From Blastococcus carthaginiensis (GTDB taxonomy: Bacteria > Actinomycetota > Actinomycetes > Mycobacteriales > Geodermatophilaceae): a stretch of 64,000 nucleotides of DNA. Each line of letters opens with the position of its first letter. Positions within the stretch are counted from its first letter, which is position 1. The stretch lies in assembly GCF_030731085.1 (NCBI RefSeq), contig NZ_JASNFN010000021.1, positions 72,867 to 136,866 on the forward strand, given 5' to 3'. The notes under the pieces are model-generated. The model searched no databases and was not told the origin of the DNA. It saw only the letters and a program-made list of their open reading frames with translations. The position numbers and the translations under genes were made by a program. Shown piece after piece: positions 7,379 through 16,125 of this stretch.

Positions 7379-9183
7379 GCACTCACACTGGCACGGACCG
7401 CCGGGTGCGGGTGCTCCCCGGCCGGGGCGTAGCCGGGGCTGCGCCACGTGACGGTGTGCGGGATGGGCCCGTTGGGCAGCCAGGGCTGCTCGGCCACGGC
7501 CTCCGCCACGTTCCAGTAGCCCCGCTCCACGACGCCGAGCGCCGCGTCGATGACCTTGTACGCCTGGGTCGAGCGGTGGATCGGCTGGGATTCGACCCAC
7601 ACGACGATGCACTCGCCCGGCTCGAACGCGCAGCGCTTCTGCACGGCGGTGATCGTCTGCTCGTTGTGCAGGTGCGCGTCACCGAACTGCCAGCCGACCA
7701 GGGTGGTGCAGACGAACTCGCCCTCGCGGATGCGGTAGTTCTCCAGGCGGTCGAGGTGCCGCATCATCAGCGACATCAGGCCACGCCCCTGGCTGTGCAT
7801 GGTCCGCCAGGCCATCGCCTTCTGCATGAAGATCTCCGCGATCTCCTTGCCGAACGCCCCGGAGAGCTGGTCGACCTGGTTGGGGTTGTACTTGACCAGG
7901 TGCTTGTTCAGCTTGTCCTCGGCCTCGTCACCACGGAACGCCCAGGTCGCCGAGGCCCAGTTGCCGGCGTACTGCCGCATCGACGGCAGGAACGAGACCA
8001 GGTCGGGCCGCAGGTTGCCCAGGATCGGGAAGGCGACGAAGACGGCGAGGATGGCGACGAGCAGCCACGGCGAGCTGATGTCGCCGACGCCGTAGCCCTC
8101 GGAGGCGGGGAAGCCGGCGAAGAGCCAGACGGGGGCGAACATGAAGAAGACGTTCCACTCCAGCGGCACCGCGAGCGGGAAGGTGGAGGTGATGAAGATG
8201 TGGAACACCACCATGCCCACGATCGCCAGCCAGGTGATCGTCGAGTCGGTCGAGAACAGCAGCACCAACGGCAGCACGAGTTCGACGACGGTGCCGCCGA
8301 TGTGCGCGAAGCCCCAGGCGATCTTCGACGGCCGCAGGTCGTTCGGGTAGTCGCGGTAGAGCGCCCGCTTGAACGTCAGCGACGTGATCCATGGCGTGTT
8401 GCTCACCATCGGCGGGACGACGTTGGTGAAGTGGTGGCCGAACTTCGAGATGCCGGCGCCCATCCAGATCGTCACGACGGCGATCTTGGCCGCCAGGACC
8501 ATGTCGACCTGGGTGCTCAGGACGCCGAAGAAGAACAGCACGGCGACGTACTGCTCCGACCGCGCGGCCAGGAAGACGACCCGGTCGCGCAGGCCCATGA
8601 CGACGATCAGGCCGACGTAGGCGAGCAGCCCCCACTGCGGCAGGAGCCCGGCGTCGCTCCCCGGCACGGCGGACGACTCGAAACCCGGGGTGAGCAGCAG
8701 GAAGGCCAGCGTGGCCAGGATGCTGCAGTAGAGGACGACGTCGAAGGTGGTGCGGTGGTCGCCTCTGGTGAACGGCACCTTTCCCGGCCACGGGGGCAGG
8801 CGCAGGGTGTTGCGCCGCGTCCAGTACAGGAAGCCGCCGATGAACGGCTTGAACTTGAACGCCAGCGGACCCGAAGACGACGCCCAACCGGTGATCTCGA
8901 ACAGCACGGTCCAGACGATCAGCTTCTGGTAGACGATGAGCTCGCCCCACCAGGAGGCGAGGTTCCCGATGCCACCGAGACCGGGCGTCGTGAGGGCGAC
9001 GATGGCGACGCCGCCGGCCACGTAGAAGATCAGCTTGTAGACGTAGAGCATGTGGTTGGTCTTCGGGCCACCGAAGCCGTACTCGCACCAGTGGGTGGCG
9101 AGCATCCGCATGCGATCCATGAAGGGCATCGACTCGAACTCGGCCGGGTCCACCGGTGGCATGTCTGCGGTCTTGAATCCCAC
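7375..9183 (-). CDS. DUF3556 domain membrane protein
   Basis: The 602-residue protein starts VGFKTADMPPVDP, like mycobacterial DUF3556 proteins. It has roughly eight to ten hydrophobic segments between residues 50 and 410 and a soluble C-terminal part of about 180 residues (after WAFRGDEAEDKLNKHL). The GTG at 9183 is chosen over an upstream in-frame start because AAGGAG lies six bases before it. Conserved polar or aromatic residues in the membrane part (ISKFGHHF, EWNVFFMF) suggest an enzyme or transporter, but no activity is known for the family. It sits between an acyl-CoA synthetase gene and a flavoenzyme gene and overlaps the latter by 4 bp. A shared pathway on a hydrophobic substrate is likely. 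Confidence 0.8.
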   Translation of the reverse strand: MGFKTADMPPVDPAEFESMPFMDRMRMLATHWCEYGFGGPKTNHMLYVYKLIFYVAGGVAIVALTTPGLGGIGNLASWWGELIVYQKLIVWTVLFEITGWASSSGPLAFKFKPFIGGFLYWTRRNTLRLPPWPGKVPFTRGDHRTTFDVVLYCSILATLAFLLLTPGFESSAVPGSDAGLLPQWGLLAYVGLIVVMGLRDRVVFLAARSEQYVAVLFFFGVLSTQVDMVLAAKIAVVTIWMGAGISKFGHHFTNVVPPMVSNTPWITSLTFKRALYRDYPNDLRPSKIAWGFAHIGGTVVELVLPLVLLFSTDSTITWLAIVGMVVFHIFITSTFPLAVPLEWNVFFMFAPVWLFAGFPASEGYGVGDISSPWLLVAILAVFVAFPILGNLRPDLVSFLPSMRQYAGNWASATWAFRGDEAEDKLNKHLVKYNPNQVDQLSGAFGKEIAEIFMQKAMAWRTMHSQGRGLMSLMMRHLDRLENYRIREGEFVCTTLVGWQFGDAHLHNEQTITAVQKRCAFEPGECIVVWVESQPIHRSTQAYKVIDAALGVVERGYWNVAEAVAEQPWLPNGPIPHTVTWRSPGYAPAGEHPHPAVRASVSA

Positions 9184-9271
9184 GGGGGGCTCCTTCGTTC
9201 GGGCAGGGGTGATCAGCACGAGGGGCGCTCGTGCAGCGGGAGTGCTGGTGCGGTCGGGAGTGCGGTGCCGG

Positions 9272-10738
9272 CTAGACGGGTTGCGGTTGCAGCGATCGGC
9301 GAAGGGTCGGCTTGTCCGTCTTGCCGACCGGGTTCTTGGGGAGGCCGTCGAGGATCTCGATGCGCTCCGGCACCTTCACCCGGGTGAGATGGCGCCGGCA
9401 GTGCTCGAGCAGTTCGTCGTCCCCGATCCGGGCGTCCGGGTAGAGGCTCACGTACGCCACGGGCGACTCCCCCAGGACGTCGTCCGGACGTCCGACGACG
9501 GCGGCCTCGAGAACGCCGGGCACCGCCGTGAGCACGGCCTCGATCTCCTTGGGATAGATGTTCTCCCCGCCGCGGATGATCATGTCCTTCACGCGGTCGA
9601 CGATCGTGAGGTAGCCGTCCTCGTCGAGCCGGCCGACGTCGCCGGTCCACAGCCAGCCGCCCACCAGCGTCTCGGCGGTGACCTCGGGCTTGCCGAGGTA
9701 CCCCCGCATGACGGTCGGGCCGGAGATGACGACCTCCCCGATGTCACCCGTGCCGGCGGGGGATCCGTCCTCCCGCACGATCGCGATCCGCTGCCCCGGC
9801 AGCGCGGGCCCGACGGTGCCGAGCTTGCGGACGCCATCGACCGGGTTGCACGCCGAGGCACAGGTGCCCTCGGTGAGGCCGTAGCCCTCGACCATGGTGA
9901 AGCCGAATCGTTCCTCGCAGCGGTCGAGGAGCTCGGCCGACACCGGGGCGGCACCGCAGACGACGAACCGGAGGGAGGACGTGTCCGGCCGGACGTCGTC
10001 GGGGAGGGACGCCAGCAGCGCGTAGATCGTCGGCACGGCCGAGAAGTAGGTCGGGCGGAGCTTCTCGACGTGGTCGAAGAACCGGCTGGCGGAGAAGCTG
10101 CCGACGATGCTGAGCTGCCCGCCCACCCGGATGGTGGCCAGCGCGCTCACCATGATCGCGTTGGCGTGGAAAAGAGGGAGGACCAGCAGGCAGTGGTCGC
10201 GTTCGGTCAACGAGAAGTGCGCCGCCATGGTGCCCGACATCGCCTCCACGTTGGCGTGGTCGAGCATGACGCCCTTGGGCCGCCCGGTGGACCCGCTGGT
10301 GTAGATGAGCAGCGCCAGGTCGTCGGGGCGGAGAGCCACCGGTGGGAGCGGGGCACCGGAGTCGGCGGTGCGCATGTCCCCTACGTGGATCGCCGTCCGG
10401 CCGCCGGTGGGCGCCGCCGGCCCTCCGTTCACCACGACGACGGCGCCGGAGTCGGTGATCTGGTGGTCGGCCTCGCTGGCGGTGAAGGCCGGGTTGACCG
10501 GGGTGGCCGCGCCGCCGAGCCGCCACGCAGCGAACAATGCCACGAGCAGTTCGAGGCGGTTGGGCAGCATGATCGCCAGGACGTCGCCCCGGCCGAAGCC
10601 CGTTGCGGCCAGCTGGGCGGCGAAGGCCTCGATCCGCGCCCGGAACTGGGCACGGGTGAGTTCCACGTCGTCGTCCCGCACGCATGGCGCGTCATCGGAC
10701 ATCCTGAGTCGCTCCCAGGGCAGGTAACCCGGTCTCAT
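9272..10738 (-). CDS. AMP-binding acyl-CoA synthetase (class I adenylate-forming)
   Basis: The 488-residue enzyme activates a carboxylic acid with ATP and joins it to CoA. Motifs in order are the phosphate loop LIYTSGSTGRPKGVM near 145, the aromatic-gate and adenine region VEGYGLTEGT near 265, WTGDVGRLDEDGYLTIVDR near 370, the hinge KDMIIRGGENIYPKEIE and the catalytic Lys in NPVGKTDKPTLRR at the C-terminus. Substrate cannot be read off; fatty or aromatic acids are both possible. ATG 10738 has GAGGAG about ten bases upstream; a second ATG at 10702 (MSDDAP) with GGGAG is nearly as good. It heads the unit with the DUF3556, FAD-enzyme and PucR genes, 88 bp before the next gene. Confidence 0.88.
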   Translation of the reverse strand: MRPGYLPWERLRMSDDAPCVRDDDVELTRAQFRARIEAFAAQLAATGFGRGDVLAIMLPNRLELLVALFAAWRLGGAATPVNPAFTASEADHQITDSGAVVVVNGGPAAPTGGRTAIHVGDMRTADSGAPLPPVALRPDDLALLIYTSGSTGRPKGVMLDHANVEAMSGTMAAHFSLTERDHCLLVLPLFHANAIMVSALATIRVGGQLSIVGSFSASRFFDHVEKLRPTYFSAVPTIYALLASLPDDVRPDTSSLRFVVCGAAPVSAELLDRCEERFGFTMVEGYGLTEGTCASACNPVDGVRKLGTVGPALPGQRIAIVREDGSPAGTGDIGEVVISGPTVMRGYLGKPEVTAETLVGGWLWTGDVGRLDEDGYLTIVDRVKDMIIRGGENIYPKEIEAVLTAVPGVLEAAVVGRPDDVLGESPVAYVSLYPDARIGDDELLEHCRRHLTRVKVPERIEILDGLPKNPVGKTDKPTLRRSLQPQPV

Positions 10739-10801
10739 GCGCCGCCGGCTCCTCGGTGCTCGTTCGCTGTGACCCGCACCACGCAGGCCCTGTGGCGCCC
10801 G

Positions 10802-10830
10802 ACACTACGAAGGGTGGGCGAGCGTGCCCA
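10802..10830 (-). promoter_or_regulatory. Candidate promoter of the acyl-CoA synthetase/DUF3556 operon
   Basis: On the minus strand TGGGCA (10825-10830) and TAGTGT (10802-10807) are 17 bases apart, fitting a housekeeping promoter with four of six -35 matches and a TANNNT -10. Transcription would begin near 10795, leaving a leader of about 57 bases before the ATG at 10738. Confidence 0.4.
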
Positions 10831-10863
10831 CGTCCTCCGTACACCAACTTGGCCAGCGAGTTT

Positions 10864-10883
10864 GTGCACGGTGCACGGTGCAC
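10864..10883. repeat. Three palindromic GTGCAC boxes at 7-bp spacing
   Basis: GTGCAC occurs at 10864, 10871 and 10878, each separated by one G. A further small palindrome CCAACTTGG lies at 10844-10852. The array is about 40 bp upstream of the candidate -35 of the acyl-CoA synthetase operon, a position suited to an activator or regulator site. The protein that binds is unknown. Confidence 0.5.
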
Positions 10884-10929
10884 ACCGGTCGCCGGACCGA
10901 CGCGCTGGGGCAGCGACCGACCCGCGGGC

Positions 10930-11541
10930 TCAGGGCGCCAGGACGACGGGCGGCGGGCCGGGGACGGCGTCGTCGCGGCCGTGCCGGCCGAGGCCGTCGT
11001 CGGCGGCCACCAGCGCGCACCCCAGGTAGACGAGCAGGGCGGCGAAGGGCGCGGCGGCCAGACCGGGCAGCGAGCTGAGCACCAGCCCCGTGGTGACCTG
11101 CGCGCCGACCTCGGACAGCTGCGCCTCCGACGGCGAGGGCGCGAGCAGCTCACCGACCTGCCACGCGAGCACGGCGGCAGCCGACGCCCCGACCGCGAGG
11201 GCGACCAGCATGCCCACTCCGCGACCGCGGCGCACCTGCCACGCCGCCGCGCCGGCGAGCAGGCCGAGCCCCAGCAGCAGGAGGACGAGGACGGCGTCGT
11301 CGGCGACCCGGACCTCGGCCGCCGGCGAGCCGACGGCCACCGGGCCGGTCTCGGTCAGCCGGAACTCGGCGCGCGGCGCCAGCAGCCACCAGAGCACCCC
11401 TGTGGGAAGCCCGGCGAGCAGCAGCCCCACGAGCAGCGGCCGGGCGGCGTGCAGGTCGTCCCGGACCTCCTCCCTCCCCCGCCAGTAGGCGTGCACGGGC
11501 ACACCCGGGGCGGGCTGGACGGGCAGCGGTGAAGTGCTCAC
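10930..11541 (-). CDS. Four-helix membrane protein, DUF2567-like
   Basis: About 203 residues from the GTG at 11541. A polar N-terminus (HAYWRGREEVRDDLHAARP) is followed by four hydrophobic segments near residues 38-57, 83-102, 110-128 and 155-180. The pattern of one helix, a short extracellular LLAPRAEFRLTETG loop and a long helix pair resembles the mycobacterial DUF2567 family of unknown function. The start is doubtful: GGGAGG abuts GTG 11541, a TTG lies five codons upstream, and another GTG precedes HAYWRG. The gene lies 46 bp after dnaE on the same strand and may be read through from it. Confidence 0.6.
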   Translation of the reverse strand: MSTSPLPVQPAPGVPVHAYWRGREEVRDDLHAARPLLVGLLLAGLPTGVLWWLLAPRAEFRLTETGPVAVGSPAAEVRVADDAVLVLLLLGLGLLAGAAAWQVRRGRGVGMLVALAVGASAAAVLAWQVGELLAPSPSEAQLSEVGAQVTTGLVLSSLPGLAAAPFAALLVYLGCALVAADDGLGRHGRDDAVPGPPPVVLAP

Positions 11542-11587
11542 CCTCCCAGTGAACAACGATCGCGCGACCGGGGGCGGAAGGACCCTC

Positions 11588-14500
11588 CTACAGCAGCGCC
11601 ACGCTCGTCGGCCCGAGGAGGGCCTTGATGTCCCCCATCAGCGCCGTGCTCGGGCGCACCCGGAGCCCCTGGTCGAGCCGGAGCACCGTCTCGCGGCTGC
11701 CGTTGACGAGCTTGAGCTGCACCTCCGTGGTGCCCGGGTGGCTGCCCAGCACCTCGCGGAGGCGCTCGACGACCGGCGGGGTGCAGCGGGCGGCGGCCAT
11801 CGAGACCAGCACCGGCCCGCGCGGCCCCTCGGTGAGCTCGGGGATGGTGACCTCGGAGCCGAACAGCGAGGGCTGGTCGTCCCGCCGGCTGATCCGGCCC
11901 TTCACCACGATGATCTGGTCGCGGACGACCTTCTCCGAGACCTCGGCCCAGGTCTTGGGGAAGAACAGCACCTCGATGCCGGACTCGAGGTCCTCCAGCG
12001 TGGCGATCGCCCACGGCGCGCCCTGCTTGTTGGTGCGCGGCGAGACGGAGGTGAGGATGCCGGCGATGGTGACGTTGGCGCCGTCCTCGACCCCGCCGGC
12101 GTTGATCTCGGCGATCGGGGTGTCGGCGTTGGCCGCGAGCACGTGCTCGACCCCGTGCAGCGGGTGATCGGAGACGTAGAGGCCGAGCATGTCGCGCTCG
12201 AACATCAGCCGCTCGCTCTTGGACCAGTCGGCGGTCGGGATCGTGATGTCCAGCGCGCTGCCGAAGGGGTCGTCGGCCGCGTCGCCCTCGCCGAAGCTGC
12301 CGAAGAGGTCGAACTGGCCCTCGGCCTCCTTCCGCTTGAGGCCCATGGCGGAGTCGACGGCCTGCGCGTGGATCGCGACGACGCCCTGGCGCGAGTGGCC
12401 GAGCGAGTCGAAGGCGCCGGCCTTGGCCAGGGACTCGATGACCTTCTTGTTGCAGGCCACCGTGTCGATCTTGCGCATGAAGTCGGCGAAGTCCTTGAAC
12501 GCGCCCTTCTCCTCGCGCGCCCGGACGATCGACTCGACGACGTTGGTGCCGACGTTGCGCACCGAGGCCAGGCCGAAGCGGATGTCGGTGCCGACGGCGG
12601 TGAAGTCCCAGGAGGACTCGTTGACGTCCGGCGGGAGCACCTTGATGCCCATCCGGCGGCACTCGGCCAGGTAGACCGGTCGGCGGTCCTTGTCGTCCTG
12701 GACGCTGGTGAGCAGCCCGGCCATGTACTCGGCCGGGTAGTTCGCCTTGAGGTAGGCCGTCCAGTACGACACGAGGCCGTATGCGGCCGAGTGGGCCTTG
12801 TTGAAGGCGTAGTCGGCGAACGGGACGAGGATGTCCCACAGCGTCTTGATCGCGGCGCCGGAGAAGCCGTTGGCCTTCATCCCCGCCTCGAAGCCGACGA
12901 ACTCCGCGTCCAGGACCGACTTCTTCTTCTTGCCCATCGCGCGGCGCAGCAGGTCTGCCTTGCCGAGCGTGTACCCGGCGACCTTCTGCGCGATCGCCAT
13001 GACCTGCTCCTGGTACACGATCAGGCCGTAGGTCTGGCCGAGGATCTCCTCCAGCGGCTCGGCCAGCTCCGGGTGGATCGGCGTGATCTCCTGCTGGCCG
13101 TTCTTGCGCAGCGCGTAGTTGGTGTGCGAGTTCGCGCCCATCGGACCGGGGCGGTAGAGCGCACCGACGGCCGAGATGTCCTCGAAGTTGTCCGGCCGCA
13201 TGAGCCGCAGCAGCGACCGCATCGGCCCGCCGTCGAACTGGAAGACCCCGAGGGTGTCGCCGCGGGAGAGCAACGCGTACGTGTTGGGGTCGGTCAGGTT
13301 CTTGCTGATCTCGTCGAGGTCGACCGGCTCCTTGCCGTTGATCACGATGTTGCGCAGCGCGTCGTCGATGACCGTGAGGTTGCGCAGCCCCAGGAAGTCC
13401 ATCTTCAGCAGGCCGAGCGTCTCGCAGGTCGGGTAGTCGAACTGCGTGATGACCGCCCCGTCGGCCTCGCGCCGCATGATCGGGATCGAGTCGATCAGCG
13501 GGTACCGGCCGATGATGACGCCGGCGGCGTGCACGCCCCACTGGCGCTTCAGCCCCTCGAGCTTGCGGGCCTGGTCGACGACCTCGGCCGCGCCGGGGTC
13601 GGACTCGTAGCGGGCGCGGAACTCCGTGGCCTCCTTGTAGCGCGGGTGGGCCGGGTCGAAGACGCCCGAGAGCGGGATGCCCTTGCCCATCACGTCCGGC
13701 GGCATGAGCTTGGTCAGCTCGTCGCCCACCGAGTACGGCCGGTCCAGCACGCGGGCGGCGTCCTTGATCGCGGCTTTCGCCTTGATCGTCCCGTAGGTGA
13801 CGATCTGGCTGACCCGCTCCTCGCCGTACTTCTTCGAGACGTACTGGATGACCTCCCCGCGCCGGCGGTCGTCGAAGTCGATGTCGACGTCGGGCATGGA
13901 GACGCGCTCGGGGTTGAGGAACCGCTCGAAGATCAGCCCGTGCTGCAGCGGGTCGAGGTCGGTGATGCCCATGGCGTACGCGGCCAGCGAGCCCGCCGCC
14001 GATCCACGGCCGGGACCGACGCGGATGCCGTTGTCCTTGGCCCAGTTGATGAAGTCGGCGACCACGAGGAAGTACCCCGGGAAGCCCATCTGGGTGATGA
14101 TCCCGACCTCGTAGTCGGCCTGCTTGCGCACGTGGTCGGGGATGCCACCCGGGTAGCGCTTGTGCAGGCCGCGCTCGACCTCCTTGACGAACCAGGAGGT
14201 CTCGTCCTCCCCCGGCGGCAGGGGGAAGCGGGGCATCAGGTCGGCGCCCTCGGTGAAGCTCACCTCGCACTGCTCGGCGATCAGCAGCGTGTTGTCGCAG
14301 GCCTCGCGGAGGTCGCCGGTGAACAGCGCCCGCATCTCCGCGGCGGACTTCAGGTAGTAGCCGTTCCCGTTGAACTTGAAGCGGTTGGGCTCGTTGAGCC
14401 GCGACCCCGTCTGGATGCACAGCAGGGCGTCGTGGGCCTCGGCGTCCTCCTTGTGCGTGTAGTGCAGGTCGTTGGTGGCCAGCAGCGGGATGCCGAGGTC

Positions 14501-15148
14501 CTTGGCGATCGCCAGCAGGGCCGGGCGGGTCTTCTTCTCGATGGACAGCCCGTGGTCCATCAGCTCGGCGTAGAAGTTCTCGCGCCCGAAGATGTCCTGG
14601 AAGTCGGCGGCCGCCTGGCGCGCCTTGTCCTCCTTGCCGGCGCGCAGCCACATGTTCACCTCGCCCGACGGGCAGCCGGTGGTGGCGATCAGGCCCTTGC
14701 CGTAGCGCTCCAGCAGGTCGCGGTCGAACCGCGGCTTGCGGTACTGCCCCTCCAGGCTGGCGAGCGAGGAGATGCGGAAGAGGTTGTGCATCCCCTCGGT
14801 GGTGCGGGCCAGCAGGGTCATGTGGGTGTAGGCGGCCTTGCCCCGGTTGGAGCCGCCGTCACCCTCCTCGTCGATGAGGTTGTCGCCGAAGTCGAACGGC
14901 GCGCGGTCGAAGCGCGACCCGGGGGTGTAGTAGCCCTCCATGCCGATGATCGGCTTCACGCCGGCGGCGCCCGCCTGCTTGTAGAAGTCGTAGGCGCCGA
15001 AGACGTTGCCGTGGTCGGTCATGGCCAGCGCCGGCATGCCCTGCTCGGCCGCGGCCTTGGTGACCTCCGGTAGCTTCGCCGCGCCGTCGAGCATCGAGTA
15101 CTCGGTGTGCACGTGCAGGTGCACGAACGAATCGGACGGGCTGCTCAC
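11588..15148 (-). CDS. dnaE: DNA polymerase III alpha subunit (DnaE1)
   Basis: The 1186-residue protein is the replicative polymerase catalytic subunit. The N-terminal PHP domain is intact, with HLHVHTEYS at residues 10-18 and TDHGNVFG near 44, which in actinobacterial DnaE1 provides metal-dependent proofreading. The polymerase core has GPGRGSAAGSL near 378 and the catalytic PDVDIDFDDRRR at 419-430; the third acidic residue lies further on. KKKKSVLDAEF and GLVSYWTAYLKANYPAEY are typical of the fingers and helix-hairpin-helix region, followed by an OB fold (ITIAGILTSVSPRTNKQGAPWA-like) and the tau-binding tail. Length and motifs argue for DnaE1 and not the mutagenic DnaE2. No intein interrupts it. 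The start is a GTG. Confidence 0.97.
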   Translation of the reverse strand: MSSPSDSFVHLHVHTEYSMLDGAAKLPEVTKAAAEQGMPALAMTDHGNVFGAYDFYKQAGAAGVKPIIGMEGYYTPGSRFDRAPFDFGDNLIDEEGDGGSNRGKAAYTHMTLLARTTEGMHNLFRISSLASLEGQYRKPRFDRDLLERYGKGLIATTGCPSGEVNMWLRAGKEDKARQAAADFQDIFGRENFYAELMDHGLSIEKKTRPALLAIAKDLGIPLLATNDLHYTHKEDAEAHDALLCIQTGSRLNEPNRFKFNGNGYYLKSAAEMRALFTGDLREACDNTLLIAEQCEVSFTEGADLMPRFPLPPGEDETSWFVKEVERGLHKRYPGGIPDHVRKQADYEVGIITQMGFPGYFLVVADFINWAKDNGIRVGPGRGSAAGSLAAYAMGITDLDPLQHGLIFERFLNPERVSMPDVDIDFDDRRRGEVIQYVSKKYGEERVSQIVTYGTIKAKAAIKDAARVLDRPYSVGDELTKLMPPDVMGKGIPLSGVFDPAHPRYKEATEFRARYESDPGAAEVVDQARKLEGLKRQWGVHAAGVIIGRYPLIDSIPIMRREADGAVITQFDYPTCETLGLLKMDFLGLRNLTVIDDALRNIVINGKEPVDLDEISKNLTDPNTYALLSRGDTLGVFQFDGGPMRSLLRLMRPDNFEDISAVGALYRPGPMGANSHTNYALRKNGQQEITPIHPELAEPLEEILGQTYGLIVYQEQVMAIAQKVAGYTLGKADLLRRAMGKKKKSVLDAEFVGFEAGMKANGFSGAAIKTLWDILVPFADYAFNKAHSAAYGLVSYWTAYLKANYPAEYMAGLLTSVQDDKDRRPVYLAECRRMGIKVLPPDVNESSWDFTAVGTDIRFGLASVRNVGTNVVESIVRAREEKGAFKDFADFMRKIDTVACNKKVIESLAKAGAFDSLGHSRQGVVAIHAQAVDSAMGLKRKEAEGQFDLFGSFGEGDAADDPFGSALDITIPTADWSKSERLMFERDMLGLYVSDHPLHGVEHVLAANADTPIAEINAGGVEDGANVTIAGILTSVSPRTNKQGAPWAIATLEDLESGIEVLFFPKTWAEVSEKVVRDQIIVVKGRISRRDDQPSLFGSEVTIPELTEGPRGPVLVSMAAARCTPPVVERLREVLGSHPGTTEVQLKLVNGSRETVLRLDQGLRVRPSTALMGDIKALLGPTSVALL

Positions 15149-15347
15149 AGCGGGTCTGGCTCCTCACGGGTCGTGCGTGCCCGGCCGGCGTCACGCGGCG
15201 GGCGACCGGCGGGGAAGACCGGCGGTGCGTGCGGGGGCGGCAGGCACCGGCGGGCCGGTGGGTCGATCCTCGCACTGGTTCGGTTCTACGCCGAGGGTCT
15301 GACAGGACGTGTCTTCTCACACCGGACCGTTCCGTCACAGGGGTGCC

Positions 15348-15791
15348 TCAGGGCAGCGCACGCCGCATCGTCACGTGGGCGATGCCGGCCTCTTCGTAGA
15401 CCTCGCCGACGGCCGTGTAGCCCTCCCGCTCGTAGAAGCGGCGGGCCGGGAGCTGCGCGTGCAGCTCCACCTCGGTGGCGCCCCGGGCGAGGGCCTGGCG
15501 GTGCAGTTCCGCGAGCACCTCGGCGCCGTGGCCGCGGCCGCGCACCCCGGCGTCGGCGGCCATCCGGCCGATCCGCGCCGTGACGCCGTCGAGCAGCAGC
15601 CGCCCGGTCGCCACCACCCGGCCCGCGTCGTCCCGGCTGAGCACGTGGACGGCGGTCGCGTCGGCGTCGTCCTGCTCGATCTCGGGCGGGACGCCCTGCT
15701 CCTCCACGAAGACGCGGGTGCGCAGGGCCACGAGCTCCGGCCAGTCGTCGGCGGTGGCGACCTGCGCGGAAGGGTTGGGCACGTCGCACAT
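15348..15791 (-). CDS. GNAT family N-acetyltransferase
   Basis: From the ATG at 15791 the protein has 147 residues, a normal single GNAT domain. The N-terminal ALRTRVFVEEQGVPPEIEQDDAD is the pattern of the ElaA/YjcF-like subgroup. The acetyl-CoA pyrophosphate loop is in IGRMAADAGVRGRGHGAEVL (R-G-R-G-H-G), and the C-terminal RRFYEREGYTAVG provides the tyrosine often acting as general acid. The frame is open 31 codons upstream, but that stretch is Arg-rich and overlaps the toxin gene. The acceptor substrate is unknown. It lies just downstream of the toxin-antitoxin pair, with dnaE next. Confidence 0.85.
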   Translation of the reverse strand: MCDVPNPSAQVATADDWPELVALRTRVFVEEQGVPPEIEQDDADATAVHVLSRDDAGRVVATGRLLLDGVTARIGRMAADAGVRGRGHGAEVLAELHRQALARGATEVELHAQLPARRFYEREGYTAVGEVYEEAGIAHVTMRRALP

Positions 15792-15813
15792 TCTGCGCGA
15801 CCCGAACAGCCGG

Positions 15814-16125
15814 TCAGCTGCTGGAGGCGTGGCACGGCTCCTGCGGAGGCGCGCGTTTCTCCGCGCACGGTCGGGACCGCGCACCGTGCCGGCCCTCGGC
15901 CGGGGAGATCATCGCCCGTCGGGCCTGGTGGTGGTGCGTCGAGCCCGAGAGGATCTCGACCTCGGGCCGGAAAGTCGCTGGGCGAGCGGAGGTCGAGGTG
16001 GGCGCCACCATCCAGGTGGACAGCGGTAGCTGGTCGGACTGCACCACGACCGCGTATCGGGAGCCGGCCTGCTCGTGGCCGCGGGCCTCGCGTGGCGCGC
16101 GCAGCCGGAAGACCTCACCACGCAC
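15814..16125 (-). CDS. MazF/PemK-like toxin, probably damaged in its C-terminal half
   Basis: The 103-residue product starts VRGEVFRLRAPREARGHEQAG, then RYAVVVQSDQLPLSTWMVAPTSTSARPATFRPEVEI, a good match to the N-terminal half of the MazF/PemK mRNA-interferase fold. After about residue 58 the sequence becomes Arg/His/Ala-rich (STHHHQARRAMISPAEGRHG) and lacks the family's hydrophobic VDQ...VDP.RL..G.L helix region. Neither other frame restores it by eye. The second half has probably been replaced after a deletion or frameshift. The GTG at 16125 overlaps the antitoxin stop by 11 bp, the usual toxin-antitoxin arrangement. Activity is doubtful. Confidence 0.6.
   Translation of the reverse strand: MRGEVFRLRAPREARGHEQAGSRYAVVVQSDQLPLSTWMVAPTSTSARPATFRPEVEILSGSTHHHQARRAMISPAEGRHGARSRPCAEKRAPPQEPCHASSS

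Noticed and set aside
11534..15073. A 1179-codon open frame on the plus strand opposite dnaE, and similar long frames opposite ileS, mur genes and others
   Set aside because: High GC content keeps the complementary phases open. Their products are Arg/Gly/Val-rich without domains, while the minus-strand frames encode clear families.
11588..15148. Intein or DnaE2 identity for dnaE
   Set aside because: No inserted block interrupts the motifs and the length of 1186 residues fits DnaE1. Its promoter region has no SOS box, unlike dnaE2.
15309..15322. GTGT-N6-ACAC inverted repeat upstream of dnaE as an operator
   Set aside because: Arms of only four bases are expected by chance and no known consensus matches.
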